Positions 15,889 through 23,243 of a DNA stretch of 26,106 bases are shown here, in pieces. The DNA comes from an uncultured Gammaproteobacteria bacterium (GTDB taxonomy: Bacteria > Pseudomonadota > Gammaproteobacteria > Steroidobacterales > GCA-2729495): assembly GCA_937958785.1 (NCBI GenBank), contig CALGMY010000028.1, forward strand, positions 1 to 26,106, read 5' to 3'. Within the stretch, counting starts at the first letter, position 1; every line of letters begins with the position of its first letter. The position numbers were made by a program, and so were the translations under genes. The notes beneath the pieces are model-generated. The model was not told the origin of the DNA, ran no database searches, and saw only the letters and a list, made by a program, of their open reading frames with translations.

Positions 15889-15897
15889 ATGGTAGCA
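15889..15897 (-). promoter_or_regulatory. Extended -10 promoter candidate for dsbC
   Basis: On the minus strand TGCTACCAT fits the extended -10 pattern TGnTAnnnT. It lies in the 128-bp gap between xerD and dsbC and would give a leader of about 85 bases containing the inverted repeat at 15847-15871. Confidence 0.35.
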
Positions 15898-15925
15898 CGC
15901 GCCCCTTGGCCGGCCGGTGACGGAC

Positions 15926-16861
15926 TCAGCCCCGGGGGTGGTGCTGGGCGTGAAGTTCCTTGAGCCGCTCCCGGGCGACATGGGTATAGATCTGGGTGGT
16001 CGAGAGGTCGCTGTGACCGAGCAGCATCTGTACCACCCGCAGGTCCGCGCCATTGTTCAGGAGATGGGTCGCAAAGGCGTGGCGCAGGGTATGGGGGGAC
16101 AGCTTGCCGTTGATGTCGGCCTTCTTGGCGTAGCGCTTGATGATGTGCCAGAACGCCTGGCGGGTCATGCGGTCGCCACGCCGGGTGGGAAACAGGTACT
16201 CGCTCTGGCGCTCCAGGAGGATCTCCACCCGGGGACCTGTCATGAACTCCCGCACCCAGCGCTGGGACTCCTCCCCGAGGGGAATGAGGCGCTCCCGGTC
16301 GCCCTTGCCCCGGATCCGGAGCACGCCCTGGTTCAGGTTGACCTGGTTCTGCTTCAGATTGATGAGCTCCGAGACCCGGAGGCCGGTGGCGTACAGGACT
16401 TCCAGCATGGCCCGGTCCCGGTAGCCCAGGGGATCGCTGATTTCGGGAGCCGCCAGCAGCGACTCGACCTCGACTTCCGTGAGAGACTTCGGCAGCGAAC
16501 GGCCGATCTTCGGCATCTCGATCTTGACGGTCGGGTCTTCCTGGATCACGCCTTCGCGAAGCAGGAAGCGGTAGAAGCGCCGGAAGCTCGACAGCTGCCG
16601 GGCGGTCGAGCGGGGCTTGGCCCCCTCCTTCGCCCGGTTGGCGATGAAGGCAAGCAGGTCGGAACGGGTGGCGTACATGAGGCTCGTGTCGCGCTGGGCG
16701 AGCCAGCGCTGCAGGGCGAGCAGGTCCGCGCGATAGGCACCGAGCGTGTTGGTCGAGAGACCCCGCTCCATCCAGATGGCATCGAGAAACTTGTCGATGA
16801 TTCCCTCGGAGCCGGTCGGGGTGGCGCTGCTCGTGACTCGGTTGACGGACGCAGGTGACAT
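15926..16861 (-). CDS. xerD: Site-specific tyrosine recombinase XerD
   Basis: With XerC it resolves chromosome dimers at dif. From ATG 16861 it has 311 residues, slightly longer than the usual ~300 because of a short N-terminal tail. The core-binding domain spans about 20-105 and the catalytic domain about 125-305. Catalytic residues are R162 (YATGLRVSEL), K186 (GKGDRERLIP), H257 and R260 (SPHTLRHAFATH), H283 (LGHSDLSTTQIYTH) and nucleophile Y292. XerD rather than XerC is favoured by the sequence style and the dsbC neighbour. An in-frame GTG/ATG further upstream (to 16936) would run into the AT-rich promoter region and is not preferred. No XerCD target site is recognised in the window. Confidence 0.94.
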   Translation of the reverse strand: MSPASVNRVTSSATPTGSEGIIDKFLDAIWMERGLSTNTLGAYRADLLALQRWLAQRDTSLMYATRSDLLAFIANRAKEGAKPRSTARQLSSFRRFYRFLLREGVIQEDPTVKIEMPKIGRSLPKSLTEVEVESLLAAPEISDPLGYRDRAMLEVLYATGLRVSELINLKQNQVNLNQGVLRIRGKGDRERLIPLGEESQRWVREFMTGPRVEILLERQSEYLFPTRRGDRMTRQAFWHIIKRYAKKADINGKLSPHTLRHAFATHLLNNGADLRVVQMLLGHSDLSTTQIYTHVARERLKELHAQHHPRG

Positions 16862-16920
16862 TACTACTTCAGTCCGGTGCCTTTGACGAGAGGCAGTATG
16901 GGTGCGGCAGCTTTTTGCCG

Positions 16921-16982
16921 GCGTGACCACACTCACAAATTATGATGAATTACATAAACTTACGATTTAACTAAAGCACCGG
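16921..16982. promoter_or_regulatory. AT-rich divergent regulatory region between xerD and plsC
   Basis: About 40 bases (16935-16975) are strikingly AT-rich in an otherwise GC-rich window. It holds the inverted repeat TTATG-N8-CATAA (16940-16957), a plus-strand TATGAT (16941-16946) and TACGAT (16961-16966), and a minus-strand CATAAT (16944-16939). No matching -35 boxes could be fixed, so promoter positions remain open. The repeat is a candidate operator. Confidence 0.4.
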
Positions 16983-17708
16983 ATGCAGGCCCGTTTCCGT
17001 CACCTGTGGCACCTGGCCTTCGGGATCTATGCCACCACCGTCTTCGTGGCCGTGGCCCTGCTGGCGCTGCTTCTGGCGGCCATCCTGCCGGGCCAGTCCC
17101 GGCGGCGACGGCTCGTGCGCCGCGCTGCGGCCAGCGTGTTTCGTCTCACGGGCACGTCCCTGCGAATCCGCGGATTGAGTCACATCCCGGCTGAACCGTG
17201 CATTATCGTGGCCAACCACGCGAGCTACCTGGACGGCCCCATCCTGACGGCCGCGCTACCACCCCGGTTCGGCTTCGTCATCAAGCGGGAGATGACCCGG
17301 GTACCCCTGGCCCACTACCTGCTGCGGCGCATCGGCTCGGAGTTCGTCGAGCGCCAGGACACCCACCGGAGCGCGTCCGATGCCCGGCGAATCCTGCAGA
17401 AGGCCCGGGCCCGGGAGAGCCTCGCCTTCTTCCCGGAAGGGACCTTCACCGCGGAGCCCGGCCTGCGGCGATTCCACAACGGCGCGTTCGCCGCGGCGGC
17501 CCGGGCGGAACTCCCGGTGGTACCGGTCGTCATCCGGGGAAGCCGGCACATCCTGCCGGCCTCCCGGGCGCTGCCCCGACCCGGGCGCCTCGAGGTGATC
17601 GTCAAGCCCGCCCTTTCCCCGGCGGGCGGCAGCACCCCGGCCCTCCTGGAGGCGGCCCGGCGGAGCATCCTGGCGGACCTGGACGAACCGGACCTCGCCG
17701 GTCGCTGA
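16983..17708 (+). CDS. 1-acyl-sn-glycerol-3-phosphate acyltransferase (PlsC family)
   Basis: A 241-residue membrane-associated acyltransferase that probably converts lysophosphatidic acid to phosphatidic acid. A hydrophobic segment spans about 12-36. Catalytic motif I is H79-x4-D84 (ANHASYLDG), followed by the substrate motif FPEGTF at 150-155 and VVPVVIRGSRHILPA as motif IV. Length is normal. It starts within the AT-rich divergent region without a clear Shine-Dalgarno sequence. The thiolase gene follows 91 bp later but appears to have its own promoter. The acyl specificity cannot be inferred, and a role in lysolipid recycling is possible. Confidence 0.9.
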   Translation: MQARFRHLWHLAFGIYATTVFVAVALLALLLAAILPGQSRRRRLVRRAAASVFRLTGTSLRIRGLSHIPAEPCIIVANHASYLDGPILTAALPPRFGFVIKREMTRVPLAHYLLRRIGSEFVERQDTHRSASDARRILQKARARESLAFFPEGTFTAEPGLRRFHNGAFAAAARAELPVVPVVIRGSRHILPASRALPRPGRLEVIVKPALSPAGGSTPALLEAARRSILADLDEPDLAGR

Positions 17709-17727
17709 CCGGCGGCCGGCGACCGGT
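17698..17727 (+). terminator. Weak hairpin at the plsC stop
   Basis: CCGGTCGC (17698-17705) pairs with GCGACCGG (17719-17726) around a 13-base loop, overlapping the plsC stop codon. The next T-run (TTTTT, 17744-17748) is too far to make a canonical intrinsic terminator, so this is only a candidate. Confidence 0.25.
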
Positions 17728-17731
17728 CGAC

Positions 17732-17760
17732 TTGGCGGGGGGCTTTTTGCGCCGCATAAT
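17732..17760 (+). promoter_or_regulatory. Sigma-70-like promoter of the thiolase gene
   Basis: TTGGCG (17732-17737) and CATAAT (17755-17760) are exactly 17 bp apart, 4/6 and 5/6 matches. Transcription would begin near 17767, giving a leader of about 33 bases with GGAG at 17790-17793 before the TTG start. Confidence 0.6.
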
Positions 17761-17799
17761 CCGGCGCACTTTCCTGAGCCCCCGCCCCTGGAGCCCCTC

Positions 17800-18981
17800 T
17801 TGGCCACCAAATCCGTCGTCATCGTCGCCGCCCGCCGCACCCCCATCGGGGCCTTCCAGGGGGCCCTCGCGACCGTCCCGCCTCCCCGGCTGTTCGGCAC
17901 CGCCGCCCGGGCCTGCCTGGAGGAGACCGGCATTCCCGCCGGGGACCTCGGCGAGGCCCTGGTGGGCTGCGTCCTGCAGGCGGGGGTGGGCCAGGCGCCA
18001 GCCCGGCAGGCCTGCCTGGCCGCCGGTCTTCCGGTCTCGGTACCCACCAACACGATCAACAAGGTGTGCGGGTCAGGCATGAAGGCCGTGCACCTGGGCA
18101 GCGACCTGATCCGGACCGGTCAGGCCAACCTGGTGCTGGCCGGCGGCATGGAGTCCATGAGTGGCGCGCCGTACCTGCTGCCCAAGGCACGGACCGGTTA
18201 CCGCATGGGGCACCAGGAAGTCCTGGACCACATGTTCTACGACGGCCTGCAGAGCCCGTTCGACGGCCAGATGATGGGCAGTTTTGCCGAGGCGACGGCC
18301 CGGCGTTACGGGTTCACCCGGGCCGAGCAGGACGCGTTCGCCATCGAGTCCGTCGAGCGGGCCCTGGCCGCCCAGGCCGCCGGCCACTTCCAGGCCGAAG
18401 TCGCCCCCGTCACCATCATGGGCCGGTCCGGCGAGACGGTCGTCGCTGCCGACGAGGAGCCCGGCCGCTGCGACATCCAGCGGATCCCCGGGATGCGGCC
18501 CGCCTTCGCGAAGGACGGCACGGTGACCGCGGCCACCTCCTCCTCGATTTCCGACGGGGCCGCTGCCCTCATCCTCGCCAGCGAAAGCGAGGCCGCACGG
18601 CGGGGACTGAAGCCCCTTGCCCGCCTCGTTGCGCAGGCAACCCACGCCCAGGAACCCGAGTGGTTCACGACGGCCCCGGCACCGGCAGTGCAGAAGCTGC
18701 TGGCGGGCTGCGGCTGGCAGGTCGCCGACGTGGACCTCTACGAGATCAACGAAGCATTCGCCTGCGTGACCATGGCCGCCATGGCCGACCTCGGGATTCC
18801 CCGGAGCAAGGTCAACGTGCTGGGCGGCGCCTGTGCGCTCGGTCATCCCATCGGGGCCACCGGCGCCCGCCTGCTCGTGACCCTGGTGCACGCGCTCCGG
18901 CAGCGGGGTGGCCGGCGCGGCGTGGCCACCGCCTGCATCGGCGGCGGCGAGGCGATCGCGACCGCGATCGAGCTGCTGTAG
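17800..18981 (+). CDS. Acetyl-CoA C-acetyltransferase (thiolase)
   Basis: A 393-residue thiolase, the normal bacterial length. Catalytic Cys90 (NKVCGSGMKAV), His349 (ALGHPIGATGAR) and Cys379 (ACIGGGEAIA) are all present, as is the NEAFA motif. It condenses two acetyl-CoA to acetoacetyl-CoA or cleaves the reverse; PhaA/AtoB-type biosynthetic or degradative use cannot be separated. The start codon is TTG at 17800, preceded by GGAG with six bases spacing; the first residues ATKSVVIVAARRTPIG fit thiolase N-termini. The TAG stop lies in the left arm of REP D, opposite the ETF-QO gene. ETF-QO nearby suggests use in acyl-CoA oxidation. Confidence 0.95.
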   Translation: MATKSVVIVAARRTPIGAFQGALATVPPPRLFGTAARACLEETGIPAGDLGEALVGCVLQAGVGQAPARQACLAAGLPVSVPTNTINKVCGSGMKAVHLGSDLIRTGQANLVLAGGMESMSGAPYLLPKARTGYRMGHQEVLDHMFYDGLQSPFDGQMMGSFAEATARRYGFTRAEQDAFAIESVERALAAQAAGHFQAEVAPVTIMGRSGETVVAADEEPGRCDIQRIPGMRPAFAKDGTVTAATSSSISDGAAALILASESEAARRGLKPLARLVAQATHAQEPEWFTTAPAPAVQKLLAGCGWQVADVDLYEINEAFACVTMAAMADLGIPRSKVNVLGGACALGHPIGATGARLLVTLVHALRQRGGRRGVATACIGGGEAIATAIELL

Positions 18982-19036
18982 GAGTGCCTTCAGGCGCGAT
19001 CCCGCCAACCCCTATCGCGCCTGAAGGCGCTCCTAC
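18978..19036. repeat. REP-like palindrome D between convergent genes, stops in both arms
   Basis: Arms 18978-19000 and 19014-19036 match over 23 bp with a single G:T wobble; the loop is about 13 bases. The arm core is GCGCCTTCAGGCGC (type II). TAG at 18979-18981 ends the thiolase gene, and on the minus strand TAG at 19035-19033 ends ETF-QO. The hairpin is well placed as a bidirectional transcript end. Confidence 0.92.
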
Positions 19037-20685
19037 ATGCCGGAGTAGTTGGGGCCACCGCCGCCCTCCGGCGTCACCCAGCGGATGTTCGCCGCCGGGT
19101 CCTTGATGTCGCAGGTCTTGCAGTGGACGCAGTTCTGGGCGTTGATCTGGAAGCGCGGCGTACCATCGTCGTCCCGCACGATCTCGTACACGCCCGCCGG
19201 GCAGTACCGCTGGGCCGGTTCGTCGAACAGCGGCAGGTTGCTGGCGACCGGCACCGCCGGGTCACGGAGCTTCAGGTGGCACGGCTGGTCTTCCTCGTGG
19301 TTGGTGCTGGAGAGGAAGACCGATGACAGGCGATCGAAGCTGATGCGCCCGTCCGGCCGCGGATAGCGGATGCGGGTTTCCGACGCTGCCCGGTGCAGTG
19401 CCAGGTGATCCGGCTGGCGATGGTGCAGGGTGAACGGCAGTCGGCCGCCGAAGACGTTCTGGTCGAGCCAGATGAAGGCCCCGCCGAGCAGCAGGCCGAA
19501 CTTGTGCTGGGCAGGTCCGAAATTCCTGCCGGTCTCGAGCTCGCGCCAGACCCAGGAAGCCCGCACCGCGGCCTCGAACCCCTCCAGCACGGCCGGGGCC
19601 GCGGCGCCCTGCCCCAGGGCGGCGAACACGGCCTCGCCGGCCAGCATGCCGGTCTTCAGCGCCGTATGGGAGCCCTTGATCTTCGCGCCGTTGAGGAAGC
19701 CCGCGTCGCAACCCGCCAGCAATCCGCCCGGGAAAGCGAGCTTCGGCAGTGACTGCAGCCCGCCCTTGTTGACCGCGCGGGCGCCATAGCTGACCCGCTG
19801 CCCGCCCTCGATGACCGCACGGATGGCCGGGTGCTGCTTCCAGCGCTGGAACTCCTCGAAGGGATTCAGGTGAGGGTTGCGGTAATCGAGGGCGACGATG
19901 AGGCCGAGGTACACCTGGTTGCCCGCCGCGTGATAGAGGAAGCCGCCACCCTCGGTACCGGTGTCCAGCGGCCAGCCCAGCGTATGGACCACGTGGCCTT
20001 CCCGGTGCCGGGCCGGGTCGATGTTCCAGACCTCCTTGAGCCCCAGGCCGTAGTGCTGGGGGTCGCAGTCCTTCCGCAGCCCGTAGACCTCCATGAGCTC
20101 CTTGCCCAGGTGACCGCGGCAACCCTCCGCGAAGATGGTGTAGCGGGCGCGCAGCTCGTAGCCCGGCTGGAAGCCAGCCTTCTCCCGTCCCTCCCGGTCA
20201 CGGCCCAGGTCGCCGGTGATGACGCCGGCCACGCGACCGTCCTCGTAAAGCACCGAGGCCGCGGCAAACCCGGGGAAGAGGTTGGCGCCGAGTGCCTCGG
20301 CCTGCTGCCCCAGCCACTGGCAAAGCCTGCCGAGGCTGATGATGTAGTTGCCATGATTGCGCATGGGCCGCGGTATCAGGAAGCCGGGGACCGCGAGGGC
20401 GGCATCCGGGTTGCGAAGCCAGAGGAATTCGTCGCCGGTGACAGCGGTAGACACCGGGGCACCACGCTCGCGCCAGTCGGGGAACAACTCCCCTAGCGCG
20501 GCAGGCTCGAAGACCGCCCCCGAGATGATGTGCGCGCCGATCTCCGCACCCTTCTCGACGACGCAGACGCTGACTTCGCGACCGGCGGCCGCGGCCAGCT
20601 GGAGCACGCGGCAGGCCGCGGCCAGGCCACAGGGGCCCGCGCCGACGATCACCACGTCGAATTCCATGCTCTCGCGCTCTGTCAT
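19033..20685 (-). CDS. Electron transfer flavoprotein-ubiquinone oxidoreductase
   Basis: A 550-residue inner-membrane-associated enzyme that accepts electrons from reduced ETF and passes them to the quinone pool. The FAD motif is at 11-24 (VVIVGAGPCGLAAA). The C-terminal 4Fe-4S domain shows YCPAGVYEIV and NCVHCKTCDIKDP, and the end PNYSGM is the family's conserved C-terminus. Length matches the family. ATG 20685 has no Shine-Dalgarno sequence and a -10-like TAGACT (20700-20695) ends nine bases before it; an internal ATG at 20667 is an alternative start. The TAG stop is in REP D. ETF subunit genes are not in the window. Confidence 0.97.
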   Translation of the reverse strand: MTERESMEFDVVIVGAGPCGLAAACRVLQLAAAAGREVSVCVVEKGAEIGAHIISGAVFEPAALGELFPDWRERGAPVSTAVTGDEFLWLRNPDAALAVPGFLIPRPMRNHGNYIISLGRLCQWLGQQAEALGANLFPGFAAASVLYEDGRVAGVITGDLGRDREGREKAGFQPGYELRARYTIFAEGCRGHLGKELMEVYGLRKDCDPQHYGLGLKEVWNIDPARHREGHVVHTLGWPLDTGTEGGGFLYHAAGNQVYLGLIVALDYRNPHLNPFEEFQRWKQHPAIRAVIEGGQRVSYGARAVNKGGLQSLPKLAFPGGLLAGCDAGFLNGAKIKGSHTALKTGMLAGEAVFAALGQGAAAPAVLEGFEAAVRASWVWRELETGRNFGPAQHKFGLLLGGAFIWLDQNVFGGRLPFTLHHRQPDHLALHRAASETRIRYPRPDGRISFDRLSSVFLSSTNHEEDQPCHLKLRDPAVPVASNLPLFDEPAQRYCPAGVYEIVRDDDGTPRFQINAQNCVHCKTCDIKDPAANIRWVTPEGGGGPNYSGM

Positions 20686-20694
20686 CCGGCGCGC

Positions 20695-20728
20695 AGTCTA
20701 CCGCGCGGGCGCGGGAAACCGGTAGATT
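20695..20728. promoter_or_regulatory. Divergent -10 elements between ETF-QO and zapE
   Basis: TAGACT on the minus strand (20700-20695) points to ETF-QO and TAGATT on the plus strand (20723-20728) points to zapE. The plus element overlaps an in-frame upstream TTG, arguing that zapE starts at ATG 20763. No clear -35 boxes. Confidence 0.35.
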
Positions 20729-20762
20729 GTGCGCCCGGAGCAGCGCCTTTCCCGGTCAACCC

Positions 20763-21857
20763 ATGGACCTTCCCGCCCGCTACGAATCCGCGATACGCAA
20801 CCTCGGGCTCTGCGAGGACGCTGCGCAGCGCCGCGCCGTCACGGTGCTGAACCGGGTCGGACAGGAGCTGGCCGTGCGGCGCGCCCCACGGCGCCCGGGC
20901 CTGCTCCGGCGGCTGATCCCCGCCGTCGCTCCGCCATTGCCAGTGCGGGGAGCCTACCTGTGGGGTGGCGTTGGCCGCGGCAAGACGCTGCTGATGGACC
21001 TGTTCTTCGATTCCCTGCCGTTCGACGACAAGCTCCGCTACCACTTCCACCGGATCATGAGCCGGGTTCACGCCCGCCTCGGCGCGCTGCGGGACACACC
21101 CGATCCGCTCCAGGTCGTCGCCGGCGAGTTCGCCGCCGAGGCACGGGTGATCTGCTTCGACGAGTTCTTCGTCGCCGACATCGCGGACGCCATGATCCTC
21201 GGCAGGTTCATCGAGTCACTGGCGGGCCACGGCGTAACGCTGGTCGCCACCTCCAATTCAGCGCCGGCTGACCTCTACCGTGGCGGGCTTCAGCGCCAAC
21301 GCTTCCTGCCCGCCATCGACCTCCTCCAGCGGCACACGGAGGTCGTGCACGTGGATGGACTCATCGACTACCGCCTGCGGGTGCTCGAAGCCGCCGAGAT
21401 CTGGCACGCCCCGCTCGACGCCGGTGCCGACCGCAACCTGGAGCGCTACTTCCGGGAGATCGCAACTGAGCGCGGATCGGACGACGTGACCCTCGATGTA
21501 CTGGGTAGGCCGGTGCCGGCCCGGCGCGTGGCCGAGGGTATCGCCTGGTTCGACTTCGCGGCCCTCTGCGACGGCCCGCGGAGCCCGGAGGACTACATCC
21601 AGATCGCCCGGGATTTCCAGACGGTGATCGTGTCGGGGGTGCCGCGCCTCGACGAGACCCGGGAAAACGCCGCTCGCCGCTTCATCGCCCTGGTGGACGA
21701 ATTCTACGACCGGCGGGTGAACCTGATCGTCTCGGCTGCGGAGCCGATCGGCCGCATCTACGCGGGCAGCCACCTCTGCCGCGAGTTCGAGCGGACCCGG
21801 AGCCGGCTCCTGGAGATGCAGTCGCTGGAGTACCTGGCGGCCGGCCACCTGCCGTAG
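20763..21857 (+). CDS. zapE: Cell division ATPase ZapE (AFG1-like)
   Basis: A 364-residue P-loop ATPase of the AFG1/LACE1 family; the bacterial member ZapE acts at the constricting Z-ring. Walker A is GGVGRGKT (68-75) and Walker B is ICFDEFFV (130-137), with VATSNSAPADLYRGGLQR as a sensor-like segment and LDETRENAARRFIALVDEFYD in the C-terminal domain. Length and order are typical of gammaproteobacterial ZapE. Start ATG 20763 is preferred to the upstream in-frame TTG at 20727, which lies in the likely -10 element. The TAG stop is part of REP E. Confidence 0.94.
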   Translation: MDLPARYESAIRNLGLCEDAAQRRAVTVLNRVGQELAVRRAPRRPGLLRRLIPAVAPPLPVRGAYLWGGVGRGKTLLMDLFFDSLPFDDKLRYHFHRIMSRVHARLGALRDTPDPLQVVAGEFAAEARVICFDEFFVADIADAMILGRFIESLAGHGVTLVATSNSAPADLYRGGLQRQRFLPAIDLLQRHTEVVHVDGLIDYRLRVLEAAEIWHAPLDAGADRNLERYFREIATERGSDDVTLDVLGRPVPARRVAEGIAWFDFAALCDGPRSPEDYIQIARDFQTVIVSGVPRLDETRENAARRFIALVDEFYDRRVNLIVSAAEPIGRIYAGSHLCREFERTRSRLLEMQSLEYLAAGHLP

Positions 21858-21903
21858 GAGCGGCTTCAGCCGCGATTCCGATCGCGGCTGAAGCCGCTCC
21901 TAC
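21854..21903. repeat. REP-like palindrome E (perfect 23-bp stem, 4-base loop)
   Basis: Arms 21854-21876 and 21881-21903 are perfect reverse complements around TCCG. This is the cleanest copy of the family (core GCGGCTTCAGCCGC). TAG at 21855-21857 ends zapE, and the gpmA -10 element starts 15 bases after the right arm. Confidence 0.95.
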
Positions 21904-21917
21904 AGGGCACGACCCGG

Positions 21918-21923
21918 TAGAAT
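21918..21923 (+). promoter_or_regulatory. -10-like element of gpmA
   Basis: TAGAAT, 28 bases before ATG 21952. The -35 position would fall at the right end of REP E and shows no good match. An in-frame ATG at 21922 overlaps this element and is therefore unlikely to be the start. Confidence 0.35.
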
Positions 21924-21951
21924 GGCGGCTGCCAACCCTGGAGCGTTCGCA

Positions 21952-22704
21952 ATGACAGGCAAACTGGTGCTCTGCCGCCATGGCCAGAGCACGTGGAATC
22001 TCGACAACCGGTTCACCGGCTGGACCGACGTGGACCTCACCGACCAGGGGCGCAACGAGGCCCGGGAGGCGGGCCGCCAGCTGAAGGCGCTGGGGTTCCG
22101 CTTCGACGTGGCCTATACGTCCGTGCTGAAGCGCGCCATCCGGACGCTCTGGCTGATCCTGGACGAGATGGATCTCATGTGGATCCCCGTGGAGCGCACC
22201 TGGCGCCTCAACGAACGGCACTACGGCGCCCTTCAGGGGCTCGACAAGGCCGAGACGGCGGCCCGGCACGGCGAGGCCCAGGTGAAGATCTGGCGGCGGA
22301 GCTACGACATCCCGCCGCCGCCCCTCGAGCGGAACGACGACCGCCACCCGGCCAACGACCCGCGCTACAACCGCATCCCCGGCGTGCCCGGCACGGAGTC
22401 CCTGAAGGACACCCTCGCCCGCGTCCTTCCCTTCTGGCAGGACAGCGTCGCGCCCCGCCTGCTCCGGGGCGAGGACGTGCTGCTCGCCGCCCACGGCAAC
22501 AGCCTCCGGGCCATCGTGAAGATGCTGGACGGCATGTCCGAGGCCGACATCCTGGAGTTCAACATCCCGACGGGGATCCCGCTGGTCTACACCTTCGGCC
22601 CGAACCTCTCCTCGCCGTCCCGCGAGTACGTCGGCGACCCGGAGGCCGTCCGCAAGGCCGCCGAGGCGGTGGCGAAGCAGGGGTCGGCGGGCAAGGCCAA
22701 ATGA
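21952..22704 (+). CDS. gpmA: 2,3-bisphosphoglycerate-dependent phosphoglycerate mutase
   Basis: A 250-residue cytoplasmic glycolytic enzyme interconverting 3- and 2-phosphoglycerate, the same length as E. coli GpmA. The phosphohistidine is His10 in LCRHGQSTWNLDNRFTGW. Glu88 lies in WRLNERHYGALQG, and the second catalytic histidine is in AAHGNSLRAI. The C-terminal tail is Ala/Lys-rich. ATG 21952 is preceded by GGAG with suitable spacing. The stop overlaps the gamma-carbonic anhydrase start (ATGA), so the two are probably translated together. Confidence 0.97.
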   Translation: MTGKLVLCRHGQSTWNLDNRFTGWTDVDLTDQGRNEAREAGRQLKALGFRFDVAYTSVLKRAIRTLWLILDEMDLMWIPVERTWRLNERHYGALQGLDKAETAARHGEAQVKIWRRSYDIPPPPLERNDDRHPANDPRYNRIPGVPGTESLKDTLARVLPFWQDSVAPRLLRGEDVLLAAHGNSLRAIVKMLDGMSEADILEFNIPTGIPLVYTFGPNLSSPSREYVGDPEAVRKAAEAVAKQGSAGKAK

Positions 22705-23237
22705 TCTGGTCACTGGACGGCGTCGCCCCGGCACTCGGCCGCGGGGTGTTCGTGGCGCCAACTGCCACCGTCGTCGGCAACGTTTCGCTGGGCGACGAGG
22801 TCAGCGTCTGGTTCGGGGCCGTGCTTCGCGGCGATGTGGAACGCCTCACGATCGGCCGGGGCAGCAACATCCAGGACAACTCGGTGTGCCATTCCGACCC
22901 TGGCTCGCCGCTGGTCGTCGGCGACAATGTCACCGTGGGCCACGCCGTCATCCTGCACGGCTGCCGGGTCGGTGACGGCAGCCTCATCGGCATGGGCTCC
23001 ACCATCCTCAATGACGCGAAGATCGGGAAGAACTGCCTCGTGGGCGCCAACGCGCTGGTGACCGAGGGCAAGGAGTTCCCGGACGGGATGCTGATCGTGG
23101 GTTCACCCGCCCGGGCGATCCGCGCCCTTACCCCGGAGGAACTGGCCCGGATGGCGCAGAGCCCGGGACGGTACGTGGAGCGGGGCCGGCAGTACCTGGC
23201 GGGGCTGAAGCCGGCTACTGCAACCGGCCCAGGCTAG
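22701..23237 (+). CDS. Gamma-class carbonic anhydrase family protein (YrdA-like)
   Basis: A 178-residue left-handed beta-helix protein. Hexapeptide-type repeats run from about 15 to 140 (IGRGSNIQDN, VGDNVTVGHAVILHG, IGKNCLVGANALVTEG). The three zinc-ligand histidines fit H64 (CHSD), H81 and H86 (GHAVILHGC). A helical tail follows. It may hydrate CO2 or bind a metal in another role; many YrdA-like proteins show little activity. It overlaps gpmA by four bases. Its last codons resemble a degenerate REP arm (GCTGAAGCCG), too weak to call. The stop is six bases from the convergent antitoxin gene's stop. Confidence 0.92.
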   Translation: MIWSLDGVAPALGRGVFVAPTATVVGNVSLGDEVSVWFGAVLRGDVERLTIGRGSNIQDNSVCHSDPGSPLVVGDNVTVGHAVILHGCRVGDGSLIGMGSTILNDAKIGKNCLVGANALVTEGKEFPDGMLIVGSPARAIRALTPEELARMAQSPGRYVERGRQYLAGLKPATATGPG

Positions 23238-23243
23238 GCGCGG

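Noticed and set aside
23198..23222. REP-like arm at the end of the gamma-carbonic anhydrase gene
   Set aside because: Only about ten bases (GCTGAAGCCG) match without an indel. This is too little in such GC-rich coding sequence to call.
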